Assembly (NCBI RefSeq): GCF_026157065.1
Contig: NZ_JANLGQ010000005.1
Coordinates: forward strand, 186,001 to 250,000
Length of the DNA: 64,000 nucleotides
Source: Enterococcus sp. HY326
GTDB lineage: Bacteria > Bacillota > Bacilli > Lactobacillales > Enterococcaceae
Direction: 5' to 3'
The position numbers and the translations under genes are program-made. Within the stretch, counting starts at the first letter, position 1. Each line of letters starts with the position of its first letter. Positions 1-10,453 of the stretch are shown here, piece by piece. Under the pieces are notes generated by a model. That model worked only from the letters and a program-made list of their open reading frames with translations. It ran no database searches and was not told the DNA's origin.

Positions 1-365
1 TGGGCCTGAGAACCACAGCACATCAAATTTATAGCCGTTATCGGCTGCCGTTGTTAATTACGGAAAACGGCTTAGGTCAAGAGGATATCTTGACTGAAGA
101 TGGTCAGGTGCATGATGATTACCGGATTGACTATTTGAATGACCATATCCAACAGGTCTACTTAGCGATTCAAGATGGCGTTGAATTATTCGGCTATTGC
201 CCGTGGAGCGCCCTTGATTTAATCAGTACCCATGAAGGCTACAAAAAACGTTACGGCTTTATTTATGTCAACCGAGATGATTTTGATTTGAAGGATTTAA
301 AACGCTATAAAAAAGATAGTTTCTATTGGTATCAAAAAGTCATTCAGGATAATGGCTTAGCTTAA
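1..365 (+). CDS. 6-phospho-beta-glucosidase, GH1 family (3' end only)
   Basis: Only the last 120 or so codons are present; the frame is open from base 3 and enters from the left edge. The GH1 nucleophile motif ITENG is visible (Glu codon at 63-65), followed by the usual C-terminal blocks VHDDYRIDYLNDH, GYCPWSALDLIS and [10 protein letters not shown]. These blocks closely match the intact GH1 protein at 3649-5112, so the two are paralogues. Family knowledge: these enzymes hydrolyse 6-phospho-beta-glucosides delivered by a PTS in the cytoplasm. It is closed by a hairpin terminator at 378-440. The substrate cannot be told from this fragment. Confidence 0.9.
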   Translation, partial: GLRTTAHQIYSRYRLPLLITENGLGQEDILTEDGQVHDDYRIDYLNDHIQQVYLAIQDGVELFGYCPWSALDLISTHEGYKKRYGFIYVNRDDFDLKDLKRYKKDSFYWYQKVIQDNGLA

Positions 366-377
366 TTTATTAAAATA

Positions 378-440
378 AAAACCAGCTGCCGCTATGGAAA
401 CCTAAATTGCTTTAGGACCACAGGAGCAGCTGGCTTTTTA
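378..440. terminator. bidirectional terminator between GH1 gene and TMEM175 gene
   Basis: CCAGCTGC (382-389) pairs with GCAGCTGG (426-433), with a further inner stem CCTAAA/TTTAGG. It has A-runs on the left and T-runs on the right, so it can serve both converging genes. Confidence 0.85.
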
Positions 441-1028
441 TTTGCCGGCGTACTTATCGATATTTTCTTCAATTTTCTTTTGCGGCACTGCCCAGATGAG
501 CAGCACCAAAGTATTGATGACAATCACCAGAATTGGCGCCACAAAGTAGCCTAAGAGCAGGCCTAAAATATTAGCACCAATCGAAATAAATAATTTCGTA
601 TGGTCGCTATTCAGCACACCAATCGCCGAATTTTTGCCGTTGGCCTTCACCAGAGTCGTATTTAAAATATAATACGCTACATTGGCGCCAAGGGTAACAA
701 AACCGTAAACAGCTTGCGGCGGCCAAGCGAAAAGGCCTTCTCCTACCCAAGCCGTCGCAAAAGGAAATAGCGACAAGGTGAAAATCAAAAAGTTATTGGC
801 CCATAAGACTTTACCGTTGATTCGGTGAACAATTTGAAACATGTGGTGGTGATTGTTCCAATAAATGGCTAGAGTGACAAAGCTGATGACATAGACCAAA
901 ATCTTATGTTCTGACTCAAAAAAAGCACTCCAAGTCGGCTCGCTGGGGGTAGCGATTTCTAACACCAGCAAAGTCATGACAATGGCAATCACCGCATCGG
1001 TAAAAGCCTCAATCCGTGTTTTTGACAT
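438..1028 (-). CDS. TMEM175 (DUF1211) family potassium channel
   Basis: 196 aa, about six hydrophobic segments. It opens with RIEAFTDAVIAIVMTLLVL, the R-x3-F-(S/T)-D helix that lines the pore in bacterial TMEM175 proteins; family members conduct K+ across the cell membrane. Length fits a single-repeat bacterial member. A GGAGATAAAAATG-type ribosome site precedes the ATG at 1028. It stands alone, facing the GH1 gene across a shared terminator. Channel activity is inferred from family membership. Confidence 0.85.
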   Translation of the reverse strand: MSKTRIEAFTDAVIAIVMTLLVLEIATPSEPTWSAFFESEHKILVYVISFVTLAIYWNNHHHMFQIVHRINGKVLWANNFLIFTLSLFPFATAWVGEGLFAWPPQAVYGFVTLGANVAYYILNTTLVKANGKNSAIGVLNSDHTKLFISIGANILGLLLGYFVAPILVIVINTLVLLIWAVPQKKIEENIDKYAGK

Positions 1029-1209
1029 TTTTATCTCCTCACATCTCTCTCTTATCTAATTTCATATTTTAGGCTTTTTCAGCTTTTTTTGCGAGATTTT
1101 ACTCTTTTAAGAGGTCTGAGAAGAAAATCAGTCTTTAGATGGATGTCGATAACACGCGTTCTTGTTAAAGTATATATATACTAATTCAAGAGAAATGAGG
1201 CAGATTATT

Positions 1210-1410
1210 ATGAGAAGTTCATCCCCTATTGTCAATATATTAAAAGTTATCGGTTTGTTTATCGTGGCAGGTATTGTCTTAAATATCCTCTTTGGTTTAA
1301 TCGGCGGTATCCTCTGGGTGGCTGTGAAAATTGCTCTGCCAATCGCTCTAGCTATTTGGCTGGTTCGCTGGCTGACAACACCAAAAGACTCCCGCCGCAG
1401 ATATTATTAA
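1210..1410 (+). CDS. small membrane protein, unknown function
   Basis: 66 aa from the ATG at 1210, chosen because GAGG at 1197-1200 lies 9 bases upstream; an upstream in-frame start at 1162 has no ribosome site. Two hydrophobic stretches (about residues 9-29 and 32-52) are followed by a basic tail ending RRRYY. No family is recognised with certainty; small stress-induced envelope proteins of lactobacilli look similar in layout. It is monocistronic, closed by a strong hairpin. Confidence 0.65.
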   Translation: MRSSSPIVNILKVIGLFIVAGIVLNILFGLIGGILWVAVKIALPIALAIWLVRWLTTPKDSRRRYY

Positions 1411-1440
1411 ACACTGCGAGCTCGGTTCACATAAAATTTA

Positions 1441-1482
1441 ACTCACGTACTTCCTTCTAGCGGGAGTACGTGAGTTTTTTTA
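1441..1482 (+). terminator. terminator after small membrane protein gene
   Basis: ACTCACGTACTTCC (1441-1454) pairs with GGGAGTACGTGAGT, followed by seven T residues. Confidence 0.9.
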
Positions 1483-1551
1483 TTCGCAACAGCCTTTTTG
1501 TTTCAGTGGAAAATCTCCACATTTTGTAAACAACCTAAAATAATTAAAAAA

Positions 1552-1567
1552 ATGTTTGCGTTTCCAA
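1552..1567 (-). promoter_or_regulatory. cre site (CcpA operator) of the bgl operon
   Basis: On the minus strand the 16 bases read TTGGAAACGCAAACAT, a full match to the consensus WTGNAARCGNWWWCAW. It overlaps the -35 region of the bgl promoter, so CcpA binding should repress it during growth on preferred sugars. Confidence 0.85.
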
Positions 1568-1583
1568 ATAATTGTGCTATGAT
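1555..1583 (+). promoter_or_regulatory. promoter of bgl operon (extended -10)
   Basis: TGCTATGAT is an extended -10 (hexamer 1578-1583); a weak -35 (TTTGCG, 1555-1560) lies 17 bp upstream, inside the cre site. Confidence 0.65.
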
Positions 1584-1601
1584 ACATACATATTAATTAC
1601 A

Positions 1602-1696
1602 GGCATGTGACTGGTAATGCAGGCAGGACCTAAATAAGTTGTTAGTCTAATTCTCTAGGGATGGACTGTCGATTTATTTAAGTGCTGCCTTTTTTG
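1602..1696 (+). promoter_or_regulatory. RAT antiterminator overlapping a leader terminator
   Basis: GGCATGTGACTGGTAATGCA and the following GGCAGGACCTAA (1602-1633) match the ribonucleic antiterminator that BglG/LicT proteins bind. Its 3' half (GGCAGGACCTAAATAA, 1622 on) also pairs with TTATTTAAGTGCTGCC (ending 1689), which is followed by T6. The two folds exclude each other, so LicT encoded at 5134-5973 should decide read-through into the PTS gene. Confidence 0.9.
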
Positions 1697-1744
1697 CGTC
1701 CATTCGGCCAAGTGGATGCAGACAAATTAGAAAAGAGGGATTGT

Positions 1745-3607
1745 ATGAACTACCAAGAAACAGCAAAAGAAATCGTTCAAGAAATTGGCGGGAAAGAAAA
1801 TGTCTCCCATTTGGAGCATTGCTCCACTAGATTGCGTTTTACTTTAAAAGACAGCAAGAAGGCTGATAAAGCGGCGCTGGAAAATATCGACGGCGTGATG
1901 GGTGTGCGCCAAAATGTGCAGACCCAAGTTATCATCGGCAATGAAGTTGTCGAAGTCTTTGATGAAGTTAAAAAACTAATCGGTGACACAGTAGACACTG
2001 GCGGCTCAGAAAATAATGGCCCCAAAGAAAAACAAAAAATTGGCGCCGTTGTACTTGATTTTATTATTTCCGTTTTCCAACCTTTGATTCCAGCGATTGC
2101 CGGTGGCGGAATTTTACGTTCGCTTTTATTATTAGCTTCCCTGTTGGGCGTGATGAGCGACCAAAGCTCGACTTATCAAGTCTTGTATCAAGTCGGCGGC
2201 GCTCCCCTTTACTTTTTACCGATTCTCGTAGCGATTACGACCGCCAAGAAATTAAAGGTCAATGAGCTTGTTGCGGTCTCAGTTGTCGGCGTGATGATTT
2301 TACCAAGCTTGACAGCGATGATTTCAGAAGGAACCTCATTGTTATCCTTTGGTATTGAAAACATTGACTATGGCTCCCAAGTATTTCCAGCCATCTTAAC
2401 GGTTCTGTTTTATTCTGTTATGGAAAAATTCTTCACTAAATATTCCTTCAAAGCCATTCGGATTTTCTTTGTGCCGATGATGAGCTTGTTGATTACAGCG
2501 CCAGTTGCCCTATTAATTTTAGGACCACTTGGCTTTAACGTCGGAACGGCCTTTTCTAGTATAATTGTTGCCTTATATGAAAACTTAGGCTGGGTGGCAA
2601 CTGGTTTACTGGCTGCCGTTTTACCATTGATGGTCGTAACCGGGATGCACAAAGCGATGATTCCTTATGCGGTTTCCTCTATGAGCGAGCTGGGGATGGA
2701 ACTACTTTATCTGCCGGCTTCATTGGCTCATAATATTTCTGAATCTGGTGCTTGTTTTGCTGTCAGCTTGAGAACAAAGGATAAAAAATTACGGGCAACA
2801 GCCATCTCAGCCGGAATTTCTGCTTTGTTTGGTATTACTGAACCCGCTTTGTATGGAGTGACAATTCTCCATAAACGTGTGTTATACAGCGTGATGCTTT
2901 CCAGTTTAATCGGCGGTGCTGTTGCTGGGATTACAGCAATTCGGGCCTTCGCTTTAGTCGGACCTGGTTTAGCTAGTATCACGATGTATGCTGATCCAAG
3001 TAATGCGATGAATCTAGTTTGGGCTTTTGTCGTCTTCGGTCTTTCCTTTGCGCTATCCTTTGTCTTTGTCTTAGTTTCCTTTAAAGATGCCAAAGCAGCA
3101 GAAGCTACGCCGGAAGAAACAACTTTGCCGCAAAATTTAACAGCTGATTATACAGAAACATTGATGAGTCCTGTAACTGGTAAAGTCATTCCCTTGTCAG
3201 AAGTTAAAGATGATGTATTTTCCAGCGGCATGGTCGGCGGCGGTGTCGGCATTATTCCAGAAGAAGGAAAATTATATGCCCCAGCTGACGGTGAAGTGAC
3301 GATGGTTTTTGAAACTGGTCATGCCTTAGGTTTACGTTTAGACTGTGGTGCTGAAATTTTATTCCATATCGGCCTTGATACTGTCCAAATGCAAGGCACT
3401 GGCTTTACTCCGAAAGTTCAAGCGGGCGACCATGTGAAAAAAGGCCAATTACTGATTGAATTTGATATTCAAGCGATTCAAGCAGCCGGCTTTGATGATA
3501 CAGTCATCTATGTGGTGACCAATCAAGATAAATTTACGGTTGAACCACTGCAGGAAGATACCAATGTCACCAATGAATCAAAATTATTAACGATAAGTTT
3601 AGCTTAA
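1745..3607 (+). CDS. bglP: beta-glucoside PTS permease, EIIBCA fusion
   Basis: 620 aa. The ATG at 1745 follows GAGGG and is preferred over a GTG at 1682 that lies inside the leader terminator. EIIB comes first with its phospho-cysteine in HLEHCSTRLRF (about residue 26). The membrane EIIC domain is next, including GITEPALYGV, and a C-terminal EIIA domain carries its active His in ILFHIGLDTV. The protein imports and phosphorylates aryl-beta-glucosides such as salicin or arbutin (family knowledge). It leads an operon with the 6-phospho-beta-glucosidase and the antiterminator. EIIB probably also phosphorylates LicT, giving negative control when no substrate is present. Confidence 0.95.
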   Translation: MNYQETAKEIVQEIGGKENVSHLEHCSTRLRFTLKDSKKADKAALENIDGVMGVRQNVQTQVIIGNEVVEVFDEVKKLIGDTVDTGGSENNGPKEKQKIGAVVLDFIISVFQPLIPAIAGGGILRSLLLLASLLGVMSDQSSTYQVLYQVGGAPLYFLPILVAITTAKKLKVNELVAVSVVGVMILPSLTAMISEGTSLLSFGIENIDYGSQVFPAILTVLFYSVMEKFFTKYSFKAIRIFFVPMMSLLITAPVALLILGPLGFNVGTAFSSIIVALYENLGWVATGLLAAVLPLMVVTGMHKAMIPYAVSSMSELGMELLYLPASLAHNISESGACFAVSLRTKDKKLRATAISAGISALFGITEPALYGVTILHKRVLYSVMLSSLIGGAVAGITAIRAFALVGPGLASITMYADPSNAMNLVWAFVVFGLSFALSFVFVLVSFKDAKAAEATPEETTLPQNLTADYTETLMSPVTGKVIPLSEVKDDVFSSGMVGGGVGIIPEEGKLYAPADGEVTMVFETGHALGLRLDCGAEILFHIGLDTVQMQGTGFTPKVQAGDHVKKGQLLIEFDIQAIQAAGFDDTVIYVVTNQDKFTVEPLQEDTNVTNESKLLTISLA

Positions 3608-3624
3608 AAAAAGAATCTCAATAG

Positions 3625-5112
<1,488 letters not shown>

Positions 5113-5133
5113 TTTTTTAAGGGAGGTGAACTG

Positions 5134-5973
5134 GTGAGCGTTATCAAAAAAGTTCTCAACAGCAGTGTGGTCCTCGTCGAAAAAAACGGCCAGGAAATGA
5201 TTGCGCTGGGCAAAGGTATCGGCTTTGGCAAAAAAGCCGGCGAAGAAATTTCTGATGAACAGGTGGACAAGATTTTTTTAGAAGCTGACGAACAGAAACC
5301 GTCCCAACTTGCAGAACTGGTGGGGGAAATTCCCTTTGAATTTTTTGAATTGACCCGTGACATCATCCAAGATGCCCAAGAAAAGTTGGCAAAGGAGCTA
5401 AACAGCAATCTTTATTTGACTTTGACTGACCACCTGCATTTCGCCGTCGAACGGGGCCAAGAAAACTTGCCAATTACCAACCGCCTCCATTGGGAAATTA
5501 AAAGCTATTATCCAAAAGAGTTTGCCGTGGCTTTAACCGCTCTGGAAAAACTCAACCAAAAATATCAGATTGACCTGCCAGAAGAAGAGGCTAGCAACAT
5601 CGCCTTTCATTTGATTAATGCCCAAGTCAGCCAAACTGATACAGCTGATGGCTTTCGCTATGCCAAGATGACCGGCGAAATCGTCAACCTAGTTCGTTAC
5701 TCGATTCAAAGGGAATTGGATACAGATTCCCTGCATTACACACGTTTTATCACCCATGTGCGTTTTTTCGTGGAACGTTTCTTTTCAGAGAGTCTTTTAC
5801 ACGAAGGCGAAACCGCCCTCCACGACCAGATGTGGAATCTATTTCCTGAAGCGGCCGAAATTGCCGTCAAGGTTCGGGACTTTTTGGAGAAAACATACAA
5901 AAAAACAATTCCCAACGAAGAAACATTTTATCTGGCTGTCCATATCAATCGCTTGTTGAAGCATATGAGTTAG
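5134..5973 (+). CDS. licT: BglG/LicT family transcription antiterminator
   Basis: 279 aa. The N-terminal CAT RNA-binding domain (residues 1-55, MSVIKKVLNSSVVLVE) is followed by two PRD domains with the expected phosphorylatable histidines in DHLHFA and IAFHLINA (PRD1) and THVRFF and LAVHIN (PRD2). The start is GTG behind GGGAGGTGAACTG. It should bind the RAT at 1602-1633 and let transcription run into bglP when the PTS is busy with substrate. It is the last gene of the operon, 21 bp behind the glucosidase; in Bacillus bgl/lic arrangements the antiterminator gene is also neighbouring. Confidence 0.95.
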   Translation: MSVIKKVLNSSVVLVEKNGQEMIALGKGIGFGKKAGEEISDEQVDKIFLEADEQKPSQLAELVGEIPFEFFELTRDIIQDAQEKLAKELNSNLYLTLTDHLHFAVERGQENLPITNRLHWEIKSYYPKEFAVALTALEKLNQKYQIDLPEEEASNIAFHLINAQVSQTDTADGFRYAKMTGEIVNLVRYSIQRELDTDSLHYTRFITHVRFFVERFFSESLLHEGETALHDQMWNLFPEAAEIAVKVRDFLEKTYKKTIPNEETFYLAVHINRLLKHMS

Positions 5974-5982
5974 TAGATTTGT

Positions 5983-6042
5983 AAAAACCATCCTAGAACA
6001 GACCGGCTAAGCTGAAAGCCAATGTTCTGGATGGTTTTTTGT
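5983..6042 (+). terminator. terminator of the bgl operon
   Basis: AAAACCATCCTAGAACA pairs with TGTTCTGGATGGTTTT with one bulged base, followed by six T. Confidence 0.85.
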
Positions 6043-6111
6043 TATGAGATTAAATCTTCTACGTCTACAAAAATCTGAAAAAAAGTTAGCCAATTGAAGC
6101 GGTTATTCGAG

Positions 6112-6150
6112 AAAAAACCTCCCGAATTGCTTTCAGCACCTCGGGAGGTC
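6112..6150 (-). terminator. terminator of traX-like gene
   Basis: ACCTCCCGA pairs with TCGGGAGGT; the plus-strand A-run at its left is the T-run for minus-strand transcripts. Confidence 0.8.
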
Positions 6151-6168
6151 AACACTATCTACATTCGC

Positions 6169-6969
6169 TTAAGCATTTATTGCCATTAAAATATCCCGCA
6201 GCACATAAATAATAATCAAGTGTAGTGGGTAAAAATAATAAAACAAATTTTTCTGCCACGCAGCACCGCTGCCGCCCCGTTGGCCATTGTAAAAATAAAT
6301 AAATGGCAACACGGTAATCATCATAAATTCATTGTCAAAGGTTAGAACTTGATAAAGACTGCCCATCTCTGGCAACGAAAGGAAATTGAAGAGGCCATGA
6401 GCCAAAAGCAGTCCGCTAAACAAGGAGACGCCAAGGGCAATCTTGCCGAATTGCCCCCTAAAGAAATAAAAAATCAGCGCCATCACCAGCTCATACGGTC
6501 CGCCTTCACTGAGCAGTAAAAATGGCAGTATCAAAATTAGTGCCAAACTCAGCAGAATTCTTTTTTGCCAACTGAGACCTTTTTTCAAAATGGTTTCTAA
6601 GAGCCAAATCAGCGCAAACAATAATGCCAGTGTCATAAAAATATTTTGCCCTTGCAACAGTAGGAAAATATCAAACTCACCCGTGTAGGGATTAACAAAA
6701 CTGGTTTGTGTTATCAAATTGTGGGCTATATTGATGCCATACATGCCGATGCCGCCGATAAATAGTCGCAGAAAGTATCGCTGGCGATTACTGGTATGAT
6801 GAAAGCCCTCAACAAGCATAAACACAAACAGTGGTGCAACAAAGCGGCCTAGTAATGAAACCCAGAGCGGCCAACCTAAAAAATTTCCTAAATAACTATT
6901 TACATGGTCAATCACCATAAAGATGATGCCGATTATTTTCAAATCAAAACCTGATAAAAACTTCTGCAT
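6169..6969 (-). CDS. TraX family membrane protein
   Basis: 266 aa from the ATG at 6969, which has GGAGGAAAGTT directly upstream; a longer in-frame reading to 6999 lacks a site. About eight hydrophobic helices. Family signatures are LKIIGIIFMVIDH near the N-terminus and RFVAPLFVFMLVEGF with a nearby TSNRQRYFLRL. TraX acetylates F pilin in plasmids, but chromosomal TraX-like proteins of Firmicutes have no established substrate, so only an acyltransferase-like membrane protein can be claimed. It is monocistronic. Confidence 0.8.
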   Translation of the reverse strand: MQKFLSGFDLKIIGIIFMVIDHVNSYLGNFLGWPLWVSLLGRFVAPLFVFMLVEGFHHTSNRQRYFLRLFIGGIGMYGINIAHNLITQTSFVNPYTGEFDIFLLLQGQNIFMTLALLFALIWLLETILKKGLSWQKRILLSLALILILPFLLLSEGGPYELVMALIFYFFRGQFGKIALGVSLFSGLLLAHGLFNFLSLPEMGSLYQVLTFDNEFMMITVLPFIYFYNGQRGGSGAAWQKNLFYYFYPLHLIIIYVLRDILMAINA

Positions 6970-7118
6970 AACTTTCCTCCTGCTTTTTTTAACTTTCACA
7001 GTGTAGCACGAAGTTTTCCTGGGAAAATCCTTTTCTCGGCTGATTTTTAAGTCAGCCTTAAGATGGAGTTAGCGGAAACACTTTGCTCCAAAAAACAACT
7101 GAAAAATCTGCAAAGACA

Positions 7119-7165
7119 AAAAAAGTCTGGTGAAATGATTGGAACATTTCACCAGACTTTTTCAT
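7119..7165. terminator. bidirectional terminator after ZIP gene
   Basis: AAAAAGTCTGGTGAAATG pairs with CATTTCACCAGACTTTTT, an 18-bp perfect stem with T-runs on both strands. Confidence 0.9.
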
Positions 7166-7172
7166 TCATTTT

Positions 7173-7991
7173 TTACCCTAAAGCGACATCCAAAATCATC
7201 ATAATCAAAAAGCCGACCATCACACCGAAGACCGCAAAATGGCGGCGGCTAGTAATGCTTTGTTGGGCTTCGGGAATTAATTCCTCCACCACCACATAAA
7301 TCATTGCGCCGGCTGCAAAGGCTAGCGCATACGGTAAAAGCACCGTCACTCGACTGACCAATAAAGCACCGATAATGCCGGCAATCGGTTCAACAATGCC
7401 TGAAGCTTGGCCGTAAAGAAATGATTTCCAACGGCTGAGGCCTTCTTGCCGCAACGGAATCGAAACAGCGGCACCTTCTGGAAAGTTTTGAATCCCAATT
7501 CCTAAAGCTACCGAGATGGCGGCTAGGACGGCGGCGTTTGGATTATCCGCAGAGGCTGCTGCCCCAAAAGCTACTCCGACAGCCAGCCCTTCAGGAATAT
7601 TGTGAAGTGTAATTGAAAAAACTAATAAAATTGTTCGTTTTAAGTGGGTTGGTAAGCCCTCAGTTTCATGATTCGGTCCGAAATGCATGTGGGGAATCGT
7701 CTTGTCTGAGATATACAGAAATAATCCGCCTAAACCAAAGCCAATAGCCACCACTAACCAAGCAATGTCACCATTTTCCTCCGCTCGAGCAATTGCTGGA
7801 TCTAATAGCGACCAAAAGCTGGCCGCAATCATCACGCCAGAGGCAAAGCCCAGCATAAAATTCAAGACTTCCTTTTTGATATTTTTAAAAAAGAAGACCA
7901 GTCCCGCTCCAAAAGCGGTCATTAAATAAGTGAAACCCGTCCCCACCAGCGCCTGCTGCCAAGGACTTAATGCAAATAACCACGCCAACAT
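7173..7991 (-). CDS. ZIP family divalent metal transporter
   Basis: 272 aa with eight predicted membrane helices. The metal-site motif HNIPEG is in helix 4 (ITLHNIPEGLAVGV), and helix 5 carries QNFPEG. A histidine-bearing loop HMHFGPNHETEG precedes helix 4. ZIP proteins import zinc or other divalent metals into the cytoplasm. The start at 7991 has GGAGGGGAAATT upstream. It is divergent from the pyruvate oxidase gene. Which metal is carried is not visible. Confidence 0.9.
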   Translation of the reverse strand: MLAWLFALSPWQQALVGTGFTYLMTAFGAGLVFFFKNIKKEVLNFMLGFASGVMIAASFWSLLDPAIARAEENGDIAWLVVAIGFGLGGLFLYISDKTIPHMHFGPNHETEGLPTHLKRTILLVFSITLHNIPEGLAVGVAFGAAASADNPNAAVLAAISVALGIGIQNFPEGAAVSIPLRQEGLSRWKSFLYGQASGIVEPIAGIIGALLVSRVTVLLPYALAFAAGAMIYVVVEELIPEAQQSITSRRHFAVFGVMVGFLIMMILDVALG

Positions 7992-8109
7992 AATTTCCCC
8001 TCCTTTTTCATTTCCTCAAAAATAAAAAGTCAAATTAATAGCTAACCCAAGAGTACCATATTAGAAAACGAATTTCTAGGCTTGCCTAAATTATTTGAGA
8101 GCATTTGTT

Positions 8110-8137
8110 TTCTTTTAAAAATTATCCGCGTTATAAT
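8110..8137 (+). promoter_or_regulatory. probable promoter of pyruvate oxidase gene
   Basis: A consensus -10 TATAAT (8132-8137) lies 40 bp before the coding start; the -35 is weak. Confidence 0.45.
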
Positions 8138-8176
8138 GACCTCAGAAATTCTAAAAAAGATATTGGAGTGATAGAA

Positions 8177-9901
8177 ATGGCAAACAAAATTAATGCCGGT
8201 GTCGCAATGATCAAAGTCTTCGAATCTTGGGGAATTGACCATATCTATGGAATACCTGGCGGCTCATTTAATTCAACGATGGACGCTTTGTATAAAGAAC
8301 GAGAATCAGTTAAATACATTCAAGTACGTCACGAAGAAGTCGGTGCCCTTGCCGCTGCTGCTGATGCCAAATTAACTGGCAAAGTTGGAGCTGTCTTTGG
8401 TTCAGCTGGACCAGGCGCCACTCATTTAATCAACGGCTTATACGATGCCCAAATGGATCATGTGCCCGTTATCGCCTTATTAGGTCAAGTTGCTTCAACA
8501 GCGATGAATTATAATTCCTTCCAAGAATTAAATGAAAATCCAATGTTCGCTGACGTCAGTGTGTACAACCGCACTGTTATGACACCAGAAAGTCTGCCCC
8601 ACGTTGTCGATGAAGCGATTAAAGCAGCTTATAAATACAACGGCGTTGCAGTCGTGACCATCCCTGTTGATTACGGTTATGCAGAAATTGATGATTTAGA
8701 AATTTCAACTGCTAAAAATCATAAAAAAGGTGTCATTCAACCAGATGAAGCGGATTTGAAAGCTGTCTTGCCTTTGATTGAAGCCGCTAAAAAACCAGTC
8801 TTGTACGTTGGCCAAGGTGTCCGTGGCGGAGCAGATGCGGTGCAAGCCTTCTCTGAACATTTTTCAATGCCAGTGGCTGCCGCTGTATTAGCCAAAGGAA
8901 TTATTCCTGACAGCTATCACAACTTTTTAGGCTTTGCTGCCAGAGTGGCAACTAAACCCGCCAACGAAGCTTTAGCTGACGCTGATTTTATTTTATTTGT
9001 CGGCAGTGATTTCCCATTTGCTGCATATTTCTTTAACCCAGCTGCAAAATTTGTTCAAATTGATATTGATGCTTCCAAATTTGGCCGCCGTCACAAAACT
9101 GATTTAACTGTACTTGGCGATGGCGCAACGGCTTTACGTAAATTAGTAGAATTTGGTAAAGCTCGACCAGCGGATGCTTGGTTAGCTGCTAATCAAAAAA
9201 ACATTGTCAATTGGCGGGCTTGGTTACAAAGCCGCGCAGATGTGACCGAAGGCGATTTAACGCCAGAACCAGTTTACAAACAAGTTAAACGTATCGCCGA
9301 AGACAACGCTGTTTTTGTCACAGATGTTGGTAACTCAACTATTCAATCAATTCGTAATTTAGATTTAAACGGTCAACAATTGCACACCACTTCTGGTTGG
9401 TTTGCAACGATGGGCAATGGTGTACCAGGCGGGATTGCCGCTCAATTAAGCTTCCCTGACCGCCAAGTCTTTACCTTCAGTGGTGATGGTGGTTTTGCGA
9501 TGGTGATGCAAGACATCATCACCCAAGCCAAATACAAATTGCCAATCATTAACATCGTCTTCTCCAATAATTCCTTTGGCTTTATTGAAGCCGAACAAGA
9601 AGACAGTGGCCAAAAAGAATTTGGTGTCTTCCTAGAAGGCGCTGACTTTGGTAAAGCCGGCGAAGCCCTAGGTGCAAAAGGCTTCACTATTACTGAAATT
9701 TCTCAACTGCCAGCCGCCTTTGATGCAGCTAAAAACAGTGATGGCCCAGTTGTAATTGATGTCAAAATCAAAAATGATCGTCCATTACCGGTGGAAGATT
9801 TACATTTAGACCCTGACAAATTCCCTGCAGACGAAATTGCCGCCTTCAAAGAACGTTATGGCGTGCATGACCTGCCAACATTAAATGAATTGTTGAAATA
9901 A
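8177..9901 (+). CDS. spxB: pyruvate oxidase (TPP- and FAD-dependent)
   Basis: 574 aa from the ATG at 8177 with TTGGAG 8 bases upstream; an extension to 8105 would run through the -10 element. N-terminal TPP-binding domain with the catalytic Glu in VRHEEVGALAA, central FAD domain, C-terminal domain with the TPP/Mg motif GDGGFAMVMQD...NNSFG. The enzyme converts pyruvate, phosphate and O2 into acetyl phosphate, CO2 and H2O2, giving extra ATP under aerobic growth. Acetolactate synthase is the main alternative, but the C-terminal part and the whole length fit pyruvate oxidase of lactic bacteria. Single gene with its own terminator. Confidence 0.9.
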   Translation: MANKINAGVAMIKVFESWGIDHIYGIPGGSFNSTMDALYKERESVKYIQVRHEEVGALAAAADAKLTGKVGAVFGSAGPGATHLINGLYDAQMDHVPVIALLGQVASTAMNYNSFQELNENPMFADVSVYNRTVMTPESLPHVVDEAIKAAYKYNGVAVVTIPVDYGYAEIDDLEISTAKNHKKGVIQPDEADLKAVLPLIEAAKKPVLYVGQGVRGGADAVQAFSEHFSMPVAAAVLAKGIIPDSYHNFLGFAARVATKPANEALADADFILFVGSDFPFAAYFFNPAAKFVQIDIDASKFGRRHKTDLTVLGDGATALRKLVEFGKARPADAWLAANQKNIVNWRAWLQSRADVTEGDLTPEPVYKQVKRIAEDNAVFVTDVGNSTIQSIRNLDLNGQQLHTTSGWFATMGNGVPGGIAAQLSFPDRQVFTFSGDGGFAMVMQDIITQAKYKLPIINIVFSNNSFGFIEAEQEDSGQKEFGVFLEGADFGKAGEALGAKGFTITEISQLPAAFDAAKNSDGPVVIDVKIKNDRPLPVEDLHLDPDKFPADEIAAFKERYGVHDLPTLNELLK

Positions 9902-9912
9902 ACAGGTAAAAT

Positions 9913-9959
9913 AAAAAAGGAGCCCAGCGATTTTACACATCGCTGAGCTCCTTTTTTTA
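9913..9959. terminator. bidirectional terminator, pyruvate oxidase / Dabb gene
   Basis: GGAGCCCAGCGAT pairs with ATCGCTGAGCTCC (one mismatch), flanked by A6 and T7. It runs into the stop codon of the converging Dabb gene. Confidence 0.9.
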
Positions 9960-10256
9960 GACTTCAAAATCGACACAGATTCGATTTTCTACTACGCTAC
10001 TAGCCCAATTGCTCACCCGTACATGCTCCGGATGAATTTGATAAGCAGCTAAAGTTTCCACACTTTCAAATAAGCTGTAGAGCACCACATCATGATTACT
10101 AGTTGGCAATACATCCAAAATCACTTCAATCGCGATAATACCCGGAACTATCTCATGTAACGATTCCAAATCTCGCTTCATTTTTTCAGCATTCTCTCTT
10201 TTTTCGGTCGTAGAAGCCGCCTCTTTTAGATTCCAGCTAACAATGTGTCTAATCAT
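9957..10256 (-). CDS. Dabb family protein (stress-responsive alpha/beta barrel)
   Basis: 99 aa, the standard length of a single-domain Dabb protein. It starts MIRHIVSWNLKEAA and carries the HDVVLYSLFES strand typical of these dimeric ferredoxin-like folds. Bacterial members have no agreed biochemical role. A GGGGTTAATAGC sequence precedes the ATG. The gene is alone, converging on the pyruvate oxidase gene. Confidence 0.85.
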   Translation of the reverse strand: MIRHIVSWNLKEAASTTEKRENAEKMKRDLESLHEIVPGIIAIEVILDVLPTSNHDVVLYSLFESVETLAAYQIHPEHVRVSNWASSVVENRICVDFEV

Positions 10257-10453
10257 GCTATTAACCCCTTTTTCTATATCATCTAGTTTACTATACTTAA
10301 TTTCCCATTTACTTAATAGCTAAGATTTTCCAAAAAGTAAAATTTCTCTCCCACAATTTCTTGATTTTTCCTTAAGAAAACTTTTCTCCGTTTATTTTCT
10401 TCCTTTAAAAATTGTGTTTATTGCGAAGACGAATTTTGAAAGGAATGAAGAAA

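Noticed and set aside
7063-7299. 78-codon plus-strand frame
   Set aside because: Crosses a strong bidirectional terminator and the end of the ZIP gene; shadow frame.
9957-9959. Terminator overlapping the Dabb stop codon as sign of a truncated Dabb gene
   Set aside because: The protein has normal length and ending for the family; converging genes simply share the hairpin.
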